Part shown: positions 56,339-64,000 of the stretch, in pieces
How positions within the stretch are numbered: position 1 is the first letter of the stretch
Layout: every line of letters starts with the position of its first letter
NCBI RefSeq assembly: GCF_913777995.1
Contig: NZ_CAJYVE010000029.1
Location: 62,001-126,000 of the forward strand
Direction of reading: 5' to 3'
DNA: 64,000 nucleotides
Source: an uncultured Pseudomonas sp.
Lineage (GTDB): Bacteria; Pseudomonadota; Gammaproteobacteria; Pseudomonadales; Pseudomonadaceae
The notes under the pieces: generated by a model
The model's input: only the letters and a program-made list of their open reading frames with translations
Databases searched by the model: none
Told to the model about the DNA's origin: nothing
Made by a program: the position numbers and the translations under genes

Positions 56339-57089
56339 AGTCCGCCCGCTGATCCTCGTGGACCTGGATGACACCCTGTTCCAGACCGCGCGCAAGATGC
56401 CGCCAGGCAGCGAGAAACACCCGGCCACGGTGGATGTGGCCGGCCAGCCTAACGGTTACATGACCGGTGTGCAGCACGCCTTCGTCGGCTGGCTGCTGGC
56501 GCATGCCGATGTGGTGCCGGTCACCGCGCGCAGTGTCGAGGCCTGCAGCCGGGTGCAACTGCCGTTTGCCTGCGGAGCCATCTGTTCGCACGGTGGCGTG
56601 ATACTTGGCGCTGACGGCCGCCTGGACCAGGACTGGCATGCGCAGATGAGCGAGACCCTGGCCGCCTACCAGACGCGCCTGCACGAGCTGAGCGCCGCGA
56701 CCCTGGCGATTGGCCAGGCACTGGGGCATTCACTGCGAGGCTGGGTGGTCGAGGAGGCGGGGTTGTTCCACTACGTGGTCACCAAGCACAACGAGAGCGA
56801 CGACGGCATCCTGCAGCGGGTCCTGGCCGAGGTCCGCGAACGCGGGCTGCTCGACGGCATGCACGTGCATGGAAATGGCAACAACCTGGCGTTCCTGCCG
56901 GCCGGGCTGGACAAGCGTCATGCGGTGCAGGAATGGTTGCGCCGCGACCGGGCGGTACATGGCGAGCGCCCCGTGCTGGGGTTTGGTGACAGCCTGACCG
57001 ACCTGGGCTTCATGGGCGAATGCCACTGGTGGGCGACCCCGGCTCGCAGCCAGCTGGCCAAGGCTTTTCAGGAGGTCGCCGGTGAATAG
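56331..57089 (+). CDS. Ter-linked HAD-superfamily phosphatase
   Basis: The 252-residue protein has the HAD nucleophile motif VDLDDTLFQTA (Asp11, Asp13), motif II PVTARS near residue 64, motif III lysine near residue 200 and motif IV GFGDSLTDLGFMG near residue 222, so it is an active phosphatase by sequence. It likely acts on a sugar-phosphate or nucleotide made by the neighbouring PRTases. Both ends overlap neighbouring genes. Confidence 0.82.
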   Translation: MNEVRPLILVDLDDTLFQTARKMPPGSEKHPATVDVAGQPNGYMTGVQHAFVGWLLAHADVVPVTARSVEACSRVQLPFACGAICSHGGVILGADGRLDQDWHAQMSETLAAYQTRLHELSAATLAIGQALGHSLRGWVVEEAGLFHYVVTKHNESDDGILQRVLAEVRERGLLDGMHVHGNGNNLAFLPAGLDKRHAVQEWLRRDRAVHGERPVLGFGDSLTDLGFMGECHWWATPARSQLAKAFQEVAGE

Positions 57090-58176
57090 CCGGGTGCGGG
57101 GCCTGAACACCGTCGGCAGCGGCAGCTATCTGGCTGACGATGTGCACTTTCTGCTGCGCAGTGTCGACATCGAGGTGACCGATGTCGAAGAAAAGGAGCG
57201 TCTGATCCAGACCCGGCAGAAGCATTACTCGGAAATGATCAGCCTGGAGCAGGCGCCCAGCGACGCGCACCGGCAACTGTTCCAGCGCGCCATGACGCAG
57301 AACGGCCTGCGCATGGCCGGCGATGTGCAGGCCCTGGCCAAGGCCCTGAATGTCGCGTGCGAGGGCGAAATCGTCCTGGTGTCCTTCGTGCGCGCCGGGC
57401 TGCCACTGGGCGTGCTGCTGCGCCGGGCCCTGCAGGGCCTGGGTCGCGAGACTCATCACTATGGCATCAGTATCATCCGCGACCGGGGCATCGACCCTGT
57501 CGCTCTGGACGCGATCATCCAGGCCCACGGCGCCGAGCGCATCGTGTTCGTCGACGGCTGGACCGGCAAGGGCGCCATCGCCGGTGAGGTGCGCCGCAGT
57601 CTGGCCGGTGACCCGCGCTTCACCACGGCGCCGCGCCTGGTGGTGCTCGCCGACCCTTGCGGGCAGGCTTGGTTGGCGGCTTCGACGCAGGACTGGCTGA
57701 TCCCCTCGGGCATCCTCGGCGCCACGGTGTCCGGCCTGGTGTCGCGGTCCATCTGGTCCGAGCCCGGCAGCCTGCATGGCTGTGTGGTCTACGAGCACCT
57801 GCAGCCCTACGATGTCACCGCCCGCTTCATCGAGCAGATCGACGGTCTGCGCCATGAGCTGACCGACGTCGCCGCTGCGCAGCCCTGGAGCGTCACCCAG
57901 CGCGAACAACTGCAGGCGGCGGCCACCCAGGTGGTCGCCGGGCTGGCGCAGCGCTTCGACATCACCAACCCCAATCGCATCAAGCCAGGCATTGCCGAGG
58001 CCACCCGCGCCGTGATGCGCCGGGTGCCCGATCATGTGCTGGTCCGTGACCTGAACGACAGCGACGTGCAACTGCTGCTGCACCTGACCGAGCGGGCCGG
58101 GGTGCCCGTGGAGGAGGTCGGCGCGGCCCTCGGTCCGTACCGGGCGGCCACCATCATCCGGAGTCTTGGCCAATGA
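57082..58176 (+). CDS. StiP/PRTase_1-family protein with C-terminal PELOTA RNA-binding domain
   Basis: The 364-residue protein has the N-terminal StiP domain (GSGSYLADDVHFLLR, then LVSFVRAGLPLGVLLRRAL and HHYGISIIRDRGID) and a C-terminal PELOTA-like domain (about residues 285-364, HVLVRDLNDSDVQLLLHLTE). VDGWTGKGAI at 157-166 resembles a PRPP loop, so the family was first described as a phosphoribosyltransferase, although it is also annotated as a cysteine protease. The start is GTG at 57082 overlapping the HAD stop; the stop overlaps the CitE-like start. Confidence 0.78.
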   Translation: MNSRVRGLNTVGSGSYLADDVHFLLRSVDIEVTDVEEKERLIQTRQKHYSEMISLEQAPSDAHRQLFQRAMTQNGLRMAGDVQALAKALNVACEGEIVLVSFVRAGLPLGVLLRRALQGLGRETHHYGISIIRDRGIDPVALDAIIQAHGAERIVFVDGWTGKGAIAGEVRRSLAGDPRFTTAPRLVVLADPCGQAWLAASTQDWLIPSGILGATVSGLVSRSIWSEPGSLHGCVVYEHLQPYDVTARFIEQIDGLRHELTDVAAAQPWSVTQREQLQAAATQVVAGLAQRFDITNPNRIKPGIAEATRAVMRRVPDHVLVRDLNDSDVQLLLHLTERAGVPVEEVGAALGPYRAATIIRSLGQ

Positions 58177-59123
58177 CCCGAATCTCGCCTTACGCCCTTG
58201 GCGCCACGCTCTACATGCCGGCGACCCGCGACGACATCCTCGATGTGGTCTTCGGCAAGAAACTCACCGAGTTGCGCTCGCTGGTGGTGTGCCTGGAAGA
58301 TGCAGTAGCACCGCTGGACGTCGACGCTGCGCTGGGCAACCTGCGCGAGGTGTTGCTGCGCATCGAGTCGGTGGGCGGGCGCCCGGAAAGCGGGCCGCTG
58401 CTGTTCGTGCGCCCCCGTGATGCGCAGATGGCCGCGCAGCTCAACGACTGGCCGCTGATCCGCCATGTCGATGGCTTCGTCCTGCCCAAGCTGGCATTGA
58501 GTAATCTGCGCCACTGGGAGGCGGCGGTCGGCAACCCCGCGCTGGCGCTGATGCCGACCCTGGAAACGGCCGAGGTGTTCAACCCGATGGCCATGACCGA
58601 GCTGGGGCAGGCGCTCAAGGGTAGCCTGGAGCCGCGCATCGTCGCCTTGCGCATCGGTGGCAACGACCTGATGGGTTGCCTGGGGTTGCGTCGCAACCCG
58701 GCCTTGACCCTCTACGCGACGCCCATGGGCTATGTCATCCCGATGCTGGCCGGGGTCATGGGCGCGCTGGGCTTTGCCCTCACCGCGCCGGTGTTCGAGC
58801 AGCTGGCCACGCCGGACATTCTCGAACAGGAACTGGCACTGGATATTTCTCATGGGCTGGTGGGCAAGACCGCCATTCATCCTTCCCAGGTCACGATCAT
58901 CCAGAACGCCTTGCGGGTGAGCCTGGATGATGTGAATTCTGCGCGGCAGATATTGAACTCTTCGGCCGCGGCGGTGTTCAAGTACAACGATGCGATGTGC
59001 GAACCCGCCACACACCACAAATGGGCAACCCACATCATGGAGCGCGCCAGATGGCATGGCGTGCTGCCGGCACCGGCTTCGATCGTGGATGCCAGCATCC
59101 GACTCGCTGAGGCAGTTAGCTAA
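58173..59123 (+). CDS. CitE/HpcH-like C-C bond lyase of the Ter cluster
   Basis: The 316-residue TIM-barrel protein belongs to the HpcH/HpaI and citrate-lyase beta superfamily (C-C_Bond_Lyase). SLVVCLEDAVAPLD near residue 30, FVRPRD near residue 83, GFVLPKLA near residue 105, LMPTLETAEVF near residue 127 and LRIGGNDLMGCLG near residue 160 mark the metal- and acid-binding face. HGLVGKTAIHPSQV near residue 230 is the usual C-terminal signature. It could split or form a C-C bond in the proposed Ter metabolite. ATGA overlap with the previous gene shows coupling. Confidence 0.82.
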   Translation: MTRISPYALGATLYMPATRDDILDVVFGKKLTELRSLVVCLEDAVAPLDVDAALGNLREVLLRIESVGGRPESGPLLFVRPRDAQMAAQLNDWPLIRHVDGFVLPKLALSNLRHWEAAVGNPALALMPTLETAEVFNPMAMTELGQALKGSLEPRIVALRIGGNDLMGCLGLRRNPALTLYATPMGYVIPMLAGVMGALGFALTAPVFEQLATPDILEQELALDISHGLVGKTAIHPSQVTIIQNALRVSLDDVNSARQILNSSAAAVFKYNDAMCEPATHHKWATHIMERARWHGVLPAPASIVDASIRLAEAVS

Positions 59124-59851
59124 TGACAGAGCCAGTGATAGAACCCGATCTCGAAGTAGAAGTGCAGGAACGCCTGCTCGCGGTGTTCGATTTCGACGGC
59201 ACCTTGACCCGGCACGACAGCTTCGTGCCGTTTCTCAAATTCGCCTTCGGCCAGCGCACCTTTTCCCGGCGCATGGCGCGCATGGTGCTGCCCAGCCTGG
59301 GCTACCTGGCCCGGCGCGTGACCCGTGACGAGCTGAAGGCCCGGCTGATCAAGGCCTTCCTCAGCGGTGTGGAAGCGCGCTGGGTCGAAGAACAGGCGCA
59401 GGCCTTCTGCGATGCCTGGTGGGAGCGGCTGATGCGCCCCACGGCGTTGGTCTCGGTGGCCGCCGAGCTGGAAAAGGGCGCCATCGTGACCCTCTGTTCG
59501 GCCTCGCCGGAAATCGTCCTGCAGCCATTCGCCAATCGCCTGGGTGTCGAGCTGATCGGCACCAGCCTGGAAGTCATCGATGGCAAGCTGACCGGGCTGA
59601 TCGAGGGCACCAATTGCCGGCGCGACTCCAAGGTCAGCCGCCTGGAAGGCGTGTACGGCCCCTTGAGCCAGTTCCGCGTGCGCGCCTGGGGCGACACCAG
59701 TGGCGACCATGAACTGCTTGCCGCCGCCCAGGACGCGCACTGGCGGCACTTCCATCCGGCCTGGCGACGCGGGCGCTACAAGGGCCCGGCCAAGCCGGTG
59801 ATTAACGCCAAGTTACACAATCGGGATGGCATTGATGAGCCATCGCGGTGA
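59123..59851 (+). CDS. HAD-IB family phosphatase (SerB-like)
   Basis: The 242-residue protein has DFDGTLTRHDSF (nucleophile Asp23, Asp25), motif II TLCSASPEIVLQP near residue 130 and motif IV WGDTSGDHELLAAA near residue 190. HAD-IB enzymes remove phosphate from serine or related small molecules. The ATG shares one base with the preceding TAA. The last gene of the biosynthetic group, 46 bases before terZ. Confidence 0.82.
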   Translation: MTEPVIEPDLEVEVQERLLAVFDFDGTLTRHDSFVPFLKFAFGQRTFSRRMARMVLPSLGYLARRVTRDELKARLIKAFLSGVEARWVEEQAQAFCDAWWERLMRPTALVSVAAELEKGAIVTLCSASPEIVLQPFANRLGVELIGTSLEVIDGKLTGLIEGTNCRRDSKVSRLEGVYGPLSQFRVRAWGDTSGDHELLAAAQDAHWRHFHPAWRRGRYKGPAKPVINAKLHNRDGIDEPSR

Positions 59852-59897
59852 GGCTTCACGCTTTTAATCCGACGACCTATTCACAGGAAGCGAAAAA

Positions 59898-60488
59898 ATG
59901 GCACTGACTTTGGCAAAGAACCAGACGATCTCTTTGGAGAAAACCGCTGGCAGCGGTCTGAAGAAGGTCAGCATGGGGCTGGGTTGGGATCCGGAGAAAG
60001 CCACCGGCTTCTTCGGCAAGCTGCTGGGCGGCGGCGGTGAGATCGACCTGGATGCCTCGTGCATCATGCTCGATGCGGAGAAAAAGCCGCTGGACCTGGT
60101 GTGGTTTCGCCAACTGCAGTCGCGTGACGGTGCCATTCAGCATTCCGGCGACAATCGTACCGGTGAGGGCGACGGCGACGACGAAACCATCCGTGTCGAC
60201 CTTGAGCGCCTGCCGGGTACCGTCAAGTACCTGGTGTTCACCGTCAATTCCTTCACCGGGCAGACCTTCGAGAAGGTCGCCAACGCCTACTGCCGTATCG
60301 TCGACGACGCGACCCGCAACGAGCTGGGCCGCTTCGACCTGTCCGAGAAGGGTCACCATACCGGCGTGATCATGTCGTACCTTACCCGTACCGGCAGCGG
60401 CTGGGACTTCACCGCAGTCGGCCAGGTCACCAACGGCCGCACTGCCGATGATCTGGTTGACCTGGCGGTCGGAGCGATCCGCGCATGA
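59898..60488 (+). CDS. terZ: TerD-family protein TerZ
   Basis: The 196-residue protein starts LAKNQTISLEKTAGSGL and has GLGWDP, DLDASCIMLD, WFRQLQSRDGAIQHSGDN and the calcium-binding acidic loop GDGDDETIRVDL, the TerZ version of the family (WFR, HSGDN, FTVNSFTGQ). TerZ-type proteins are part of a membrane-linked metal and stress complex with TerA-TerE. The stop overlaps the terA ATG. Confidence 0.85.
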   Translation: MALTLAKNQTISLEKTAGSGLKKVSMGLGWDPEKATGFFGKLLGGGGEIDLDASCIMLDAEKKPLDLVWFRQLQSRDGAIQHSGDNRTGEGDGDDETIRVDLERLPGTVKYLVFTVNSFTGQTFEKVANAYCRIVDDATRNELGRFDLSEKGHHTGVIMSYLTRTGSGWDFTAVGQVTNGRTADDLVDLAVGAIRA

Positions 60489-61669
60489 CCCTGCTCGTTC
60501 CTGGCGCCAATGCCGCGGTGGCCACCGGCCCGTTGACCGTCGAAGTCGACTACTCGCCGCTGGCCGGCGCCGATATCGATGTTTCCGCTTTCCTGCTGAC
60601 CAGTGCCGGCAAGGTACGGGGTGACCAGGACATGTGCTTCTACGGCCAGACCAGCGTCAGTGGCGGAGCATTGCAACTGACCGACAGCGCCGCGGGCAAG
60701 GCGCGCTTCAGCCTCGACCCGTCGCGGCTCGACGCAGCCATCGAGAAGGTTGCACTGACCGCGACCATCTACGAAAACAAGGCGGCCTTCGACAAGGTGT
60801 CGCGGCTGGTGGTCACCATCAGCGGCGGCCTCGAGGCGCCGATTGCCACGGCCGGCATGCAGGAGACCGCGCTGATCCTCGGCGAGTTCTACCTGCGCCA
60901 GGGCGTCTGGAAATTCCGCTGCGTGGCCCAGGGCTTTGCCGGCGGCCTGGAGCCGCTGGCGAAGAACTTCGGCGTCGAGGTTGCCGCGCCCGAGGCGCCT
61001 GCGGTGGCGCCGCCGGCGCCTGCCCCGGTTGCCGAACCGGCCCCGCCGGCCAAGGCGACCGTCAGCCTGAGCAAGATCACCCTGGACAAGACTCGCTCGT
61101 CCATCAGCCTGGAAAAGACCAGTGCAGGGTTCGGCGAAATTCGCGTCAACCTGAACTGGAACCGCCGTAGTGAAAACAAGGGCGGTTTCTTTTCGATGCG
61201 CAAGAACACCGCCATCGACCTCGACGTCGGTTGCCTGTTCGAGCTGCAGGACGGTTACAAAGGCGCCGTGCAGGCCCTGGGCAATGCCTTTGGTTCCCTG
61301 CATGAGGAACCCTATATCAAGCTCATGGGCGACGACCGTACCGGTTCGGTCAGTGAAGGCGAGTGGCTGCATATCAACGGCAGCCACTGGAACAAGATGC
61401 GCCGCATCCTGATCTACGCCTTCATCTACGAGGGCGCACCCAACTGGAAGGAAACCGACGGGGTGATCACCATCCACGTGCCGGGCCAGCCGCCCATCGA
61501 AGTGCGCCTCAACGAAGAGGGTGGGCGCCAGGGCATGTGCGCCATCGCCCTGCTGGAGAACGACAACGGAGCGGTGAAGGTGACGCGGCGCGTGGATTTC
61601 CACAACGGCCACAGTCACATGGACAAGGCCTATGGTTGGGGCATGCGTTGGGCGGCCGGCTCGAAATGA
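60485..61669 (+). CDS. terA: Two-domain TerD/TerA protein
   Basis: The 394-residue protein has an N-terminal TerD-like half (residues 1-165, with ILGEFYLRQGVWKFRCVAQG) and a C-terminal TerA-type half (about residues 195-394, LDKTRSSISLEKTSAGFGEI, DLDVGCLFELQDG, GDDRTGSVSEGEW, HSHMDKAYGWGMRW). A proline/alanine linker at 167-190 joins them. The TerD-like half shares the GEFYxRxxxWKFR motif with the upstream TerD-protease fusion. It overlaps terZ by four bases. Confidence 0.85.
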   Translation: MTLLVPGANAAVATGPLTVEVDYSPLAGADIDVSAFLLTSAGKVRGDQDMCFYGQTSVSGGALQLTDSAAGKARFSLDPSRLDAAIEKVALTATIYENKAAFDKVSRLVVTISGGLEAPIATAGMQETALILGEFYLRQGVWKFRCVAQGFAGGLEPLAKNFGVEVAAPEAPAVAPPAPAPVAEPAPPAKATVSLSKITLDKTRSSISLEKTSAGFGEIRVNLNWNRRSENKGGFFSMRKNTAIDLDVGCLFELQDGYKGAVQALGNAFGSLHEEPYIKLMGDDRTGSVSEGEWLHINGSHWNKMRRILIYAFIYEGAPNWKETDGVITIHVPGQPPIEVRLNEEGGRQGMCAIALLENDNGAVKVTRRVDFHNGHSHMDKAYGWGMRWAAGSK

Positions 61670-61735
61670 ACAGCCGTTGTCAGTGAACCTATAACGATAG
61701 ATACGGGGCGGCGTGGCCGTCCCAAGGGGGAAGAA

Positions 61736-62185
61736 ATGCTGGACTGGTTGAAATCCAATGCAACGGCCGCCCGTGACAAGCTGGCCGCTGAAGTTTCGAA
61801 GTTCAAGAACCGTGAGTTTCTCGACGCTGTGGTGTCCGGCTGTGCCCTGGTGGCGGCGGCGGATGGCGACATCAGCTCGGCCGAGAAACAGAAAATGGCC
61901 GGTTTCATCCAGAATTCCCAGGAACTGAAAGCCTTCGACATGAAAGATGTCATCAAGGCCTTCCAGGATGCCTGTGCCAAGTTCGAGTTCGACGTCGAAA
62001 TCGGCCGCGCCGAGGCGCTCAAGACCATTGGCAAGATCAAGCACAAGGAAGATGCCGCGCGGCTGCTGGTGCGGGTCTGCTGCGCGATTGGCGGTGCCGA
62101 TGGCAGCTTCGACGAAGGCGAGCGTCAGGTCTGCCGGCTCATCTGTCGCGAGTTGGGCCTGAGCCCGGCCGATTTCGACCTGTAA
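61736..62185 (+). CDS. terB: Tellurite resistance protein TerB
   Basis: The 149-residue all-helical protein has the TerB pattern AAADGDISSAEKQKMAGFIQ near residue 40 and IGGADGSFDEGERQVCRLIC near residue 120, the acidic metal-binding helices of the family. TerB is known to associate with the membrane and with TerC. It lies 66 bases after terA and 26 before terC. Ribosome site GGGGAAG. Confidence 0.9.
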   Translation: MLDWLKSNATAARDKLAAEVSKFKNREFLDAVVSGCALVAAADGDISSAEKQKMAGFIQNSQELKAFDMKDVIKAFQDACAKFEFDVEIGRAEALKTIGKIKHKEDAARLLVRVCCAIGGADGSFDEGERQVCRLICRELGLSPADFDL

Positions 62186-62211
62186 CCTTTACCCTTCAGG
62201 AATTCTGTTAA

Positions 62212-63249
62212 ATGGAAAGCAGCACTGCTATTGGCTTCCCGCCGCTCACGATGACCGTGTTCATCGCTCTGGCCGTCGGCGCGATGATCATCGACCTGGT
62301 CTCGCACCGCGGCAACAAGCCCATCACCCTGATGCAGGCGTCGTTGTGGTCGATCTTCTGGGTGGCCATTTCCGTAGCCTTCGGCGTGTTCCTCTACTTC
62401 CAGCACGGCTCGGAAGTGGCTTCGCTGTTCTTCACCGGCTATGCGCTGGAGAAGGTCCTCAGCGTCGACAACCTGTTCGTGTTCATGGCCCTGTTCGCCT
62501 GGTTCAAGATTCCCGATGGCCTGCGTCACCGCGTGCTGTACTGGGGCATCATGGGTGCCATCGTGTTCCGCGGCATCTTCGTGGCCATCGGTACCAGCCT
62601 GCTGGCCCTCGGGCCGTGGGTCGAAGTGATCTTCGCGCTGATCGTGGCCTGGACCGCCGTGATGATGCTGCGTGCCGGCGATGACGACGACGAAGAGGTC
62701 GACTACTCGCAGCACATGGCCTACCGCTTCGCCAAGAAGCTGTTCCCGGTCTGGCCGAAGCTGCATGGTCATAACTTCTTCGTGCGCCGTTCGGTGCTCG
62801 AGCAGGAGATCAAGAAACCGGAAAACGCCGGCATCACCCTGGCTGCCAAAGGCGCGCTGTTCGCCACGCCGCTGTTCCTCTGCGTGGTGGTCGCGGAAAT
62901 CTCCGACGTGCTGTTCGCCTTCGACTCCGTGCCGGCCATCATCGCCGTCAGCCGTGAGCCGCTGATCGTCTACTCGGCGATGCTGTTCGCGATCCTCGGC
63001 CTGCGGACCCTGTACTTCGTGCTCGAAGCCCTCAAGCGTTACCTGGTGCATCTGGAAAAAGCGGTCATCGCCTTGCTGTTCTTCATTGCCTTCAAGCTGG
63101 GCCTGAACGCCACCGATCACCTGTTCCATCATGGTTTCAGCATCAGCCCCAACACCAGCCTGATCGTAGTAATGGTCGTGCTGGCCATCGGTATCGTCGC
63201 CAGCGTGATCTTCCCTGCCAAGGAAGAAGAACCGGCGAAAGACGCATAA
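62212..63249 (+). CDS. terC: Integral membrane protein TerC
   Basis: The 345-residue protein has about nine membrane spans, beginning PPLTMTVFIALAVGAMII, with the conserved EKVLSVDNLFVFMALF near residue 78 and VLFAFDSVPAIIAVSREP near residue 237; both carry the acidic residues typical of the TerC metal transporter family. It anchors the Ter complex to the membrane. It starts 26 bases after terB and is followed by terD at 27 bases. Confidence 0.93.
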   Translation: MESSTAIGFPPLTMTVFIALAVGAMIIDLVSHRGNKPITLMQASLWSIFWVAISVAFGVFLYFQHGSEVASLFFTGYALEKVLSVDNLFVFMALFAWFKIPDGLRHRVLYWGIMGAIVFRGIFVAIGTSLLALGPWVEVIFALIVAWTAVMMLRAGDDDDEEVDYSQHMAYRFAKKLFPVWPKLHGHNFFVRRSVLEQEIKKPENAGITLAAKGALFATPLFLCVVVAEISDVLFAFDSVPAIIAVSREPLIVYSAMLFAILGLRTLYFVLEALKRYLVHLEKAVIALLFFIAFKLGLNATDHLFHHGFSISPNTSLIVVMVVLAIGIVASVIFPAKEEEPAKDA

Positions 63250-63276
63250 ACATCGGAATAAAGGAGACGACCCATC

Positions 63277-63852
63277 ATGGCTTTGACTCTGCAAAAAGGC
63301 GGCAACCTTTCGCTGTCCAAGACCGACCCTAGCCTGACCAATGTATTGATCGGCCTGGGCTGGGATCCTCGTGCCACTGACGGCCAGGAGTTCGACCTGG
63401 ATGCCAGTGCCTTCCTGCTCGGTGCCAGCGGCAAGGTTCGCAGCGAAGCGGACTTCATCTTCTACAACCAGCTCAAGAGCGCCGATGGCTCGGTCGAGCA
63501 CACCGGCGACAACCGCACCGGTGCAGGTGACGGCGACGACGAAGTGATCAAGGTCGACCTGACCCGTGTACCGGCGGACGTCGACAAGATCGTCTTCGTG
63601 GTGACCATCCACGAAGCCGATGCGCGCAAGCAGAACTTCGGCCAGGTTGGCGGTTCGTTCATCCGCGTGGTCAACGAGAAGAGCGGCAGCGAGATCGTCC
63701 GCTACGATCTGGCCGAAGACGCGTCCACCGAAACCGCCATGCTGTTCGCCGAGCTGTACCGTAACAACGGCGAGTGGAAATTCCGTGCCGTGGGCCAGGG
63801 CTATGCAGGTGGCCTGCGTGCGGTTGCCAACTCCTATGGCCTGAACTTCTGA
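63277..63852 (+). CDS. terD: Tellurium resistance protein TerD
   Basis: The 191-residue protein is a classic Ter[57 protein letters not shown] and [17 protein letters not shown]. The GDNRTGxGDGDDE loop binds calcium in family structures. It follows terC at 27 bases with AAGGAG. It is closely alike to the next gene, terE. Confidence 0.95.
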   Translation: MALTLQKGGNLSLSKTDPSLTNVLIGLGWDPRATDGQEFDLDASAFLLGASGKVRSEADFIFYNQLKSADGSVEHTGDNRTGAGDGDDEVIKVDLTRVPADVDKIVFVVTIHEADARKQNFGQVGGSFIRVVNEKSGSEIVRYDLAEDASTETAMLFAELYRNNGEWKFRAVGQGYAGGLRAVANSYGLNF

Positions 63853-63891
63853 TTCGGCCTTTCACTGATTTCTAAAAAGGAAAATACGCAA

Positions 63892-64000
63892 ATGGCTGTA
63901 AGTCTGAGCAAAGGCGGTAACGTCTCGCTGTCCAAAGAAGCCCCTGGCCTGACCGAAGTGACCGTGGGCCTGGGCTGGGACCCACGCGTCACCGACGGCA
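63892..64000 (+). CDS. terE: Tellurium resistance protein TerE, N-terminal part (cut by window edge)
   Basis: The 36 visible codons read [19 protein letters not shown] followed by [15 protein letters not shown], the start of a second TerD-family protein next to terD, so terE is the likely name. AAAAAGGAAAATA precedes the ATG at 63892. Confidence 0.85.
   Translation, partial: MAVSLSKGGNVSLSKEAPGLTEVTVGLGWDPRVTDG

Overview
The window is a chromosome segment of a Pseudomonas species. The evidence is the order smpB-ratA-rnfH / bamE-fur / recN-grpE-dnaK-dnaJ-dapB-carAB-greA-yhbY-rlmE-ftsH-folP-glmM-tpiA-secG-tRNA-rimP-nusA-infB-rbfA-truB-rpsO-pnp, the high G+C content, a Fur without cysteines, and a gammaproteobacterial two-strand tmRNA-type ssrA gene. 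Species cannot be fixed from the sequence alone.

Layout. Positions 1-6000 are accessory. A type I restriction-modification operon (hsdM, hsdS, then hsdR cut by the window edge) reads leftward, preceded by the remains of two integrases, one with two in-frame stop codons. These abut the 3' end of ssrA (6179-6570, minus strand), a favoured island integration site, so this looks like one end of a decayed island that delivered the restriction system. Positions 6655-15820 hold a small secreted protein and a lactate-use operon, lldP-lutA-lutB-lutC-dld, with the divergent regulator lldR and a perfect 17-bp LldR-type palindrome between them. The L-lactate enzyme here is the three-subunit LutABC type rather than a flavin LldD.

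Positions 15860-46728 are conserved core: trans-translation (smpB), outer membrane assembly and iron control (bamE, fur), DNA repair (recN), the heat-shock chaperones behind a clear sigma-32-like promoter, lysine and pyrimidine/arginine synthesis (dapB, carAB), transcript cleavage (greA), rRNA methylation and membrane proteolysis (rlmE, ftsH), folate and cell-wall precursors (folP, glmM), glycolysis (tpiA), secretion (secG), tRNA-Leu(GAG), initiator tRNA, and the rimP-to-pnp translation/RNA-decay operon. carA has a leader with a terminator hairpin overlapped by a tiny reading frame, a candidate attenuator.

Positions 47024-52837 hold envelope and poorly known genes: a BON-domain periplasmic protein behind a sigma-54-type promoter, REP repeats, DUF2845, a large DUF748/AsmA-like protein, an RlmI-like methyltransferase and a DUF1523 protein.

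Positions 52947-64000 are a tellurium-resistance-type (Ter) stress cluster, all rightward and mostly overlapping: ATP-grasp ligase, a TerD-domain protein fused to a trypsin/V8-like serine protease, a phosphoribosyltransferase, a HAD phosphatase, a StiP/PELOTA protein, a CitE-like lyase, a second HAD enzyme, then terZ-terA-terB-terC-terD and the start of terE. The first group has been proposed from comparative genomics to make a nucleoside-like metabolite, while the ter genes form a membrane-linked metal/stress-sensing complex. The TerD-protease fusion embedded in it is the most unusual gene in the window.
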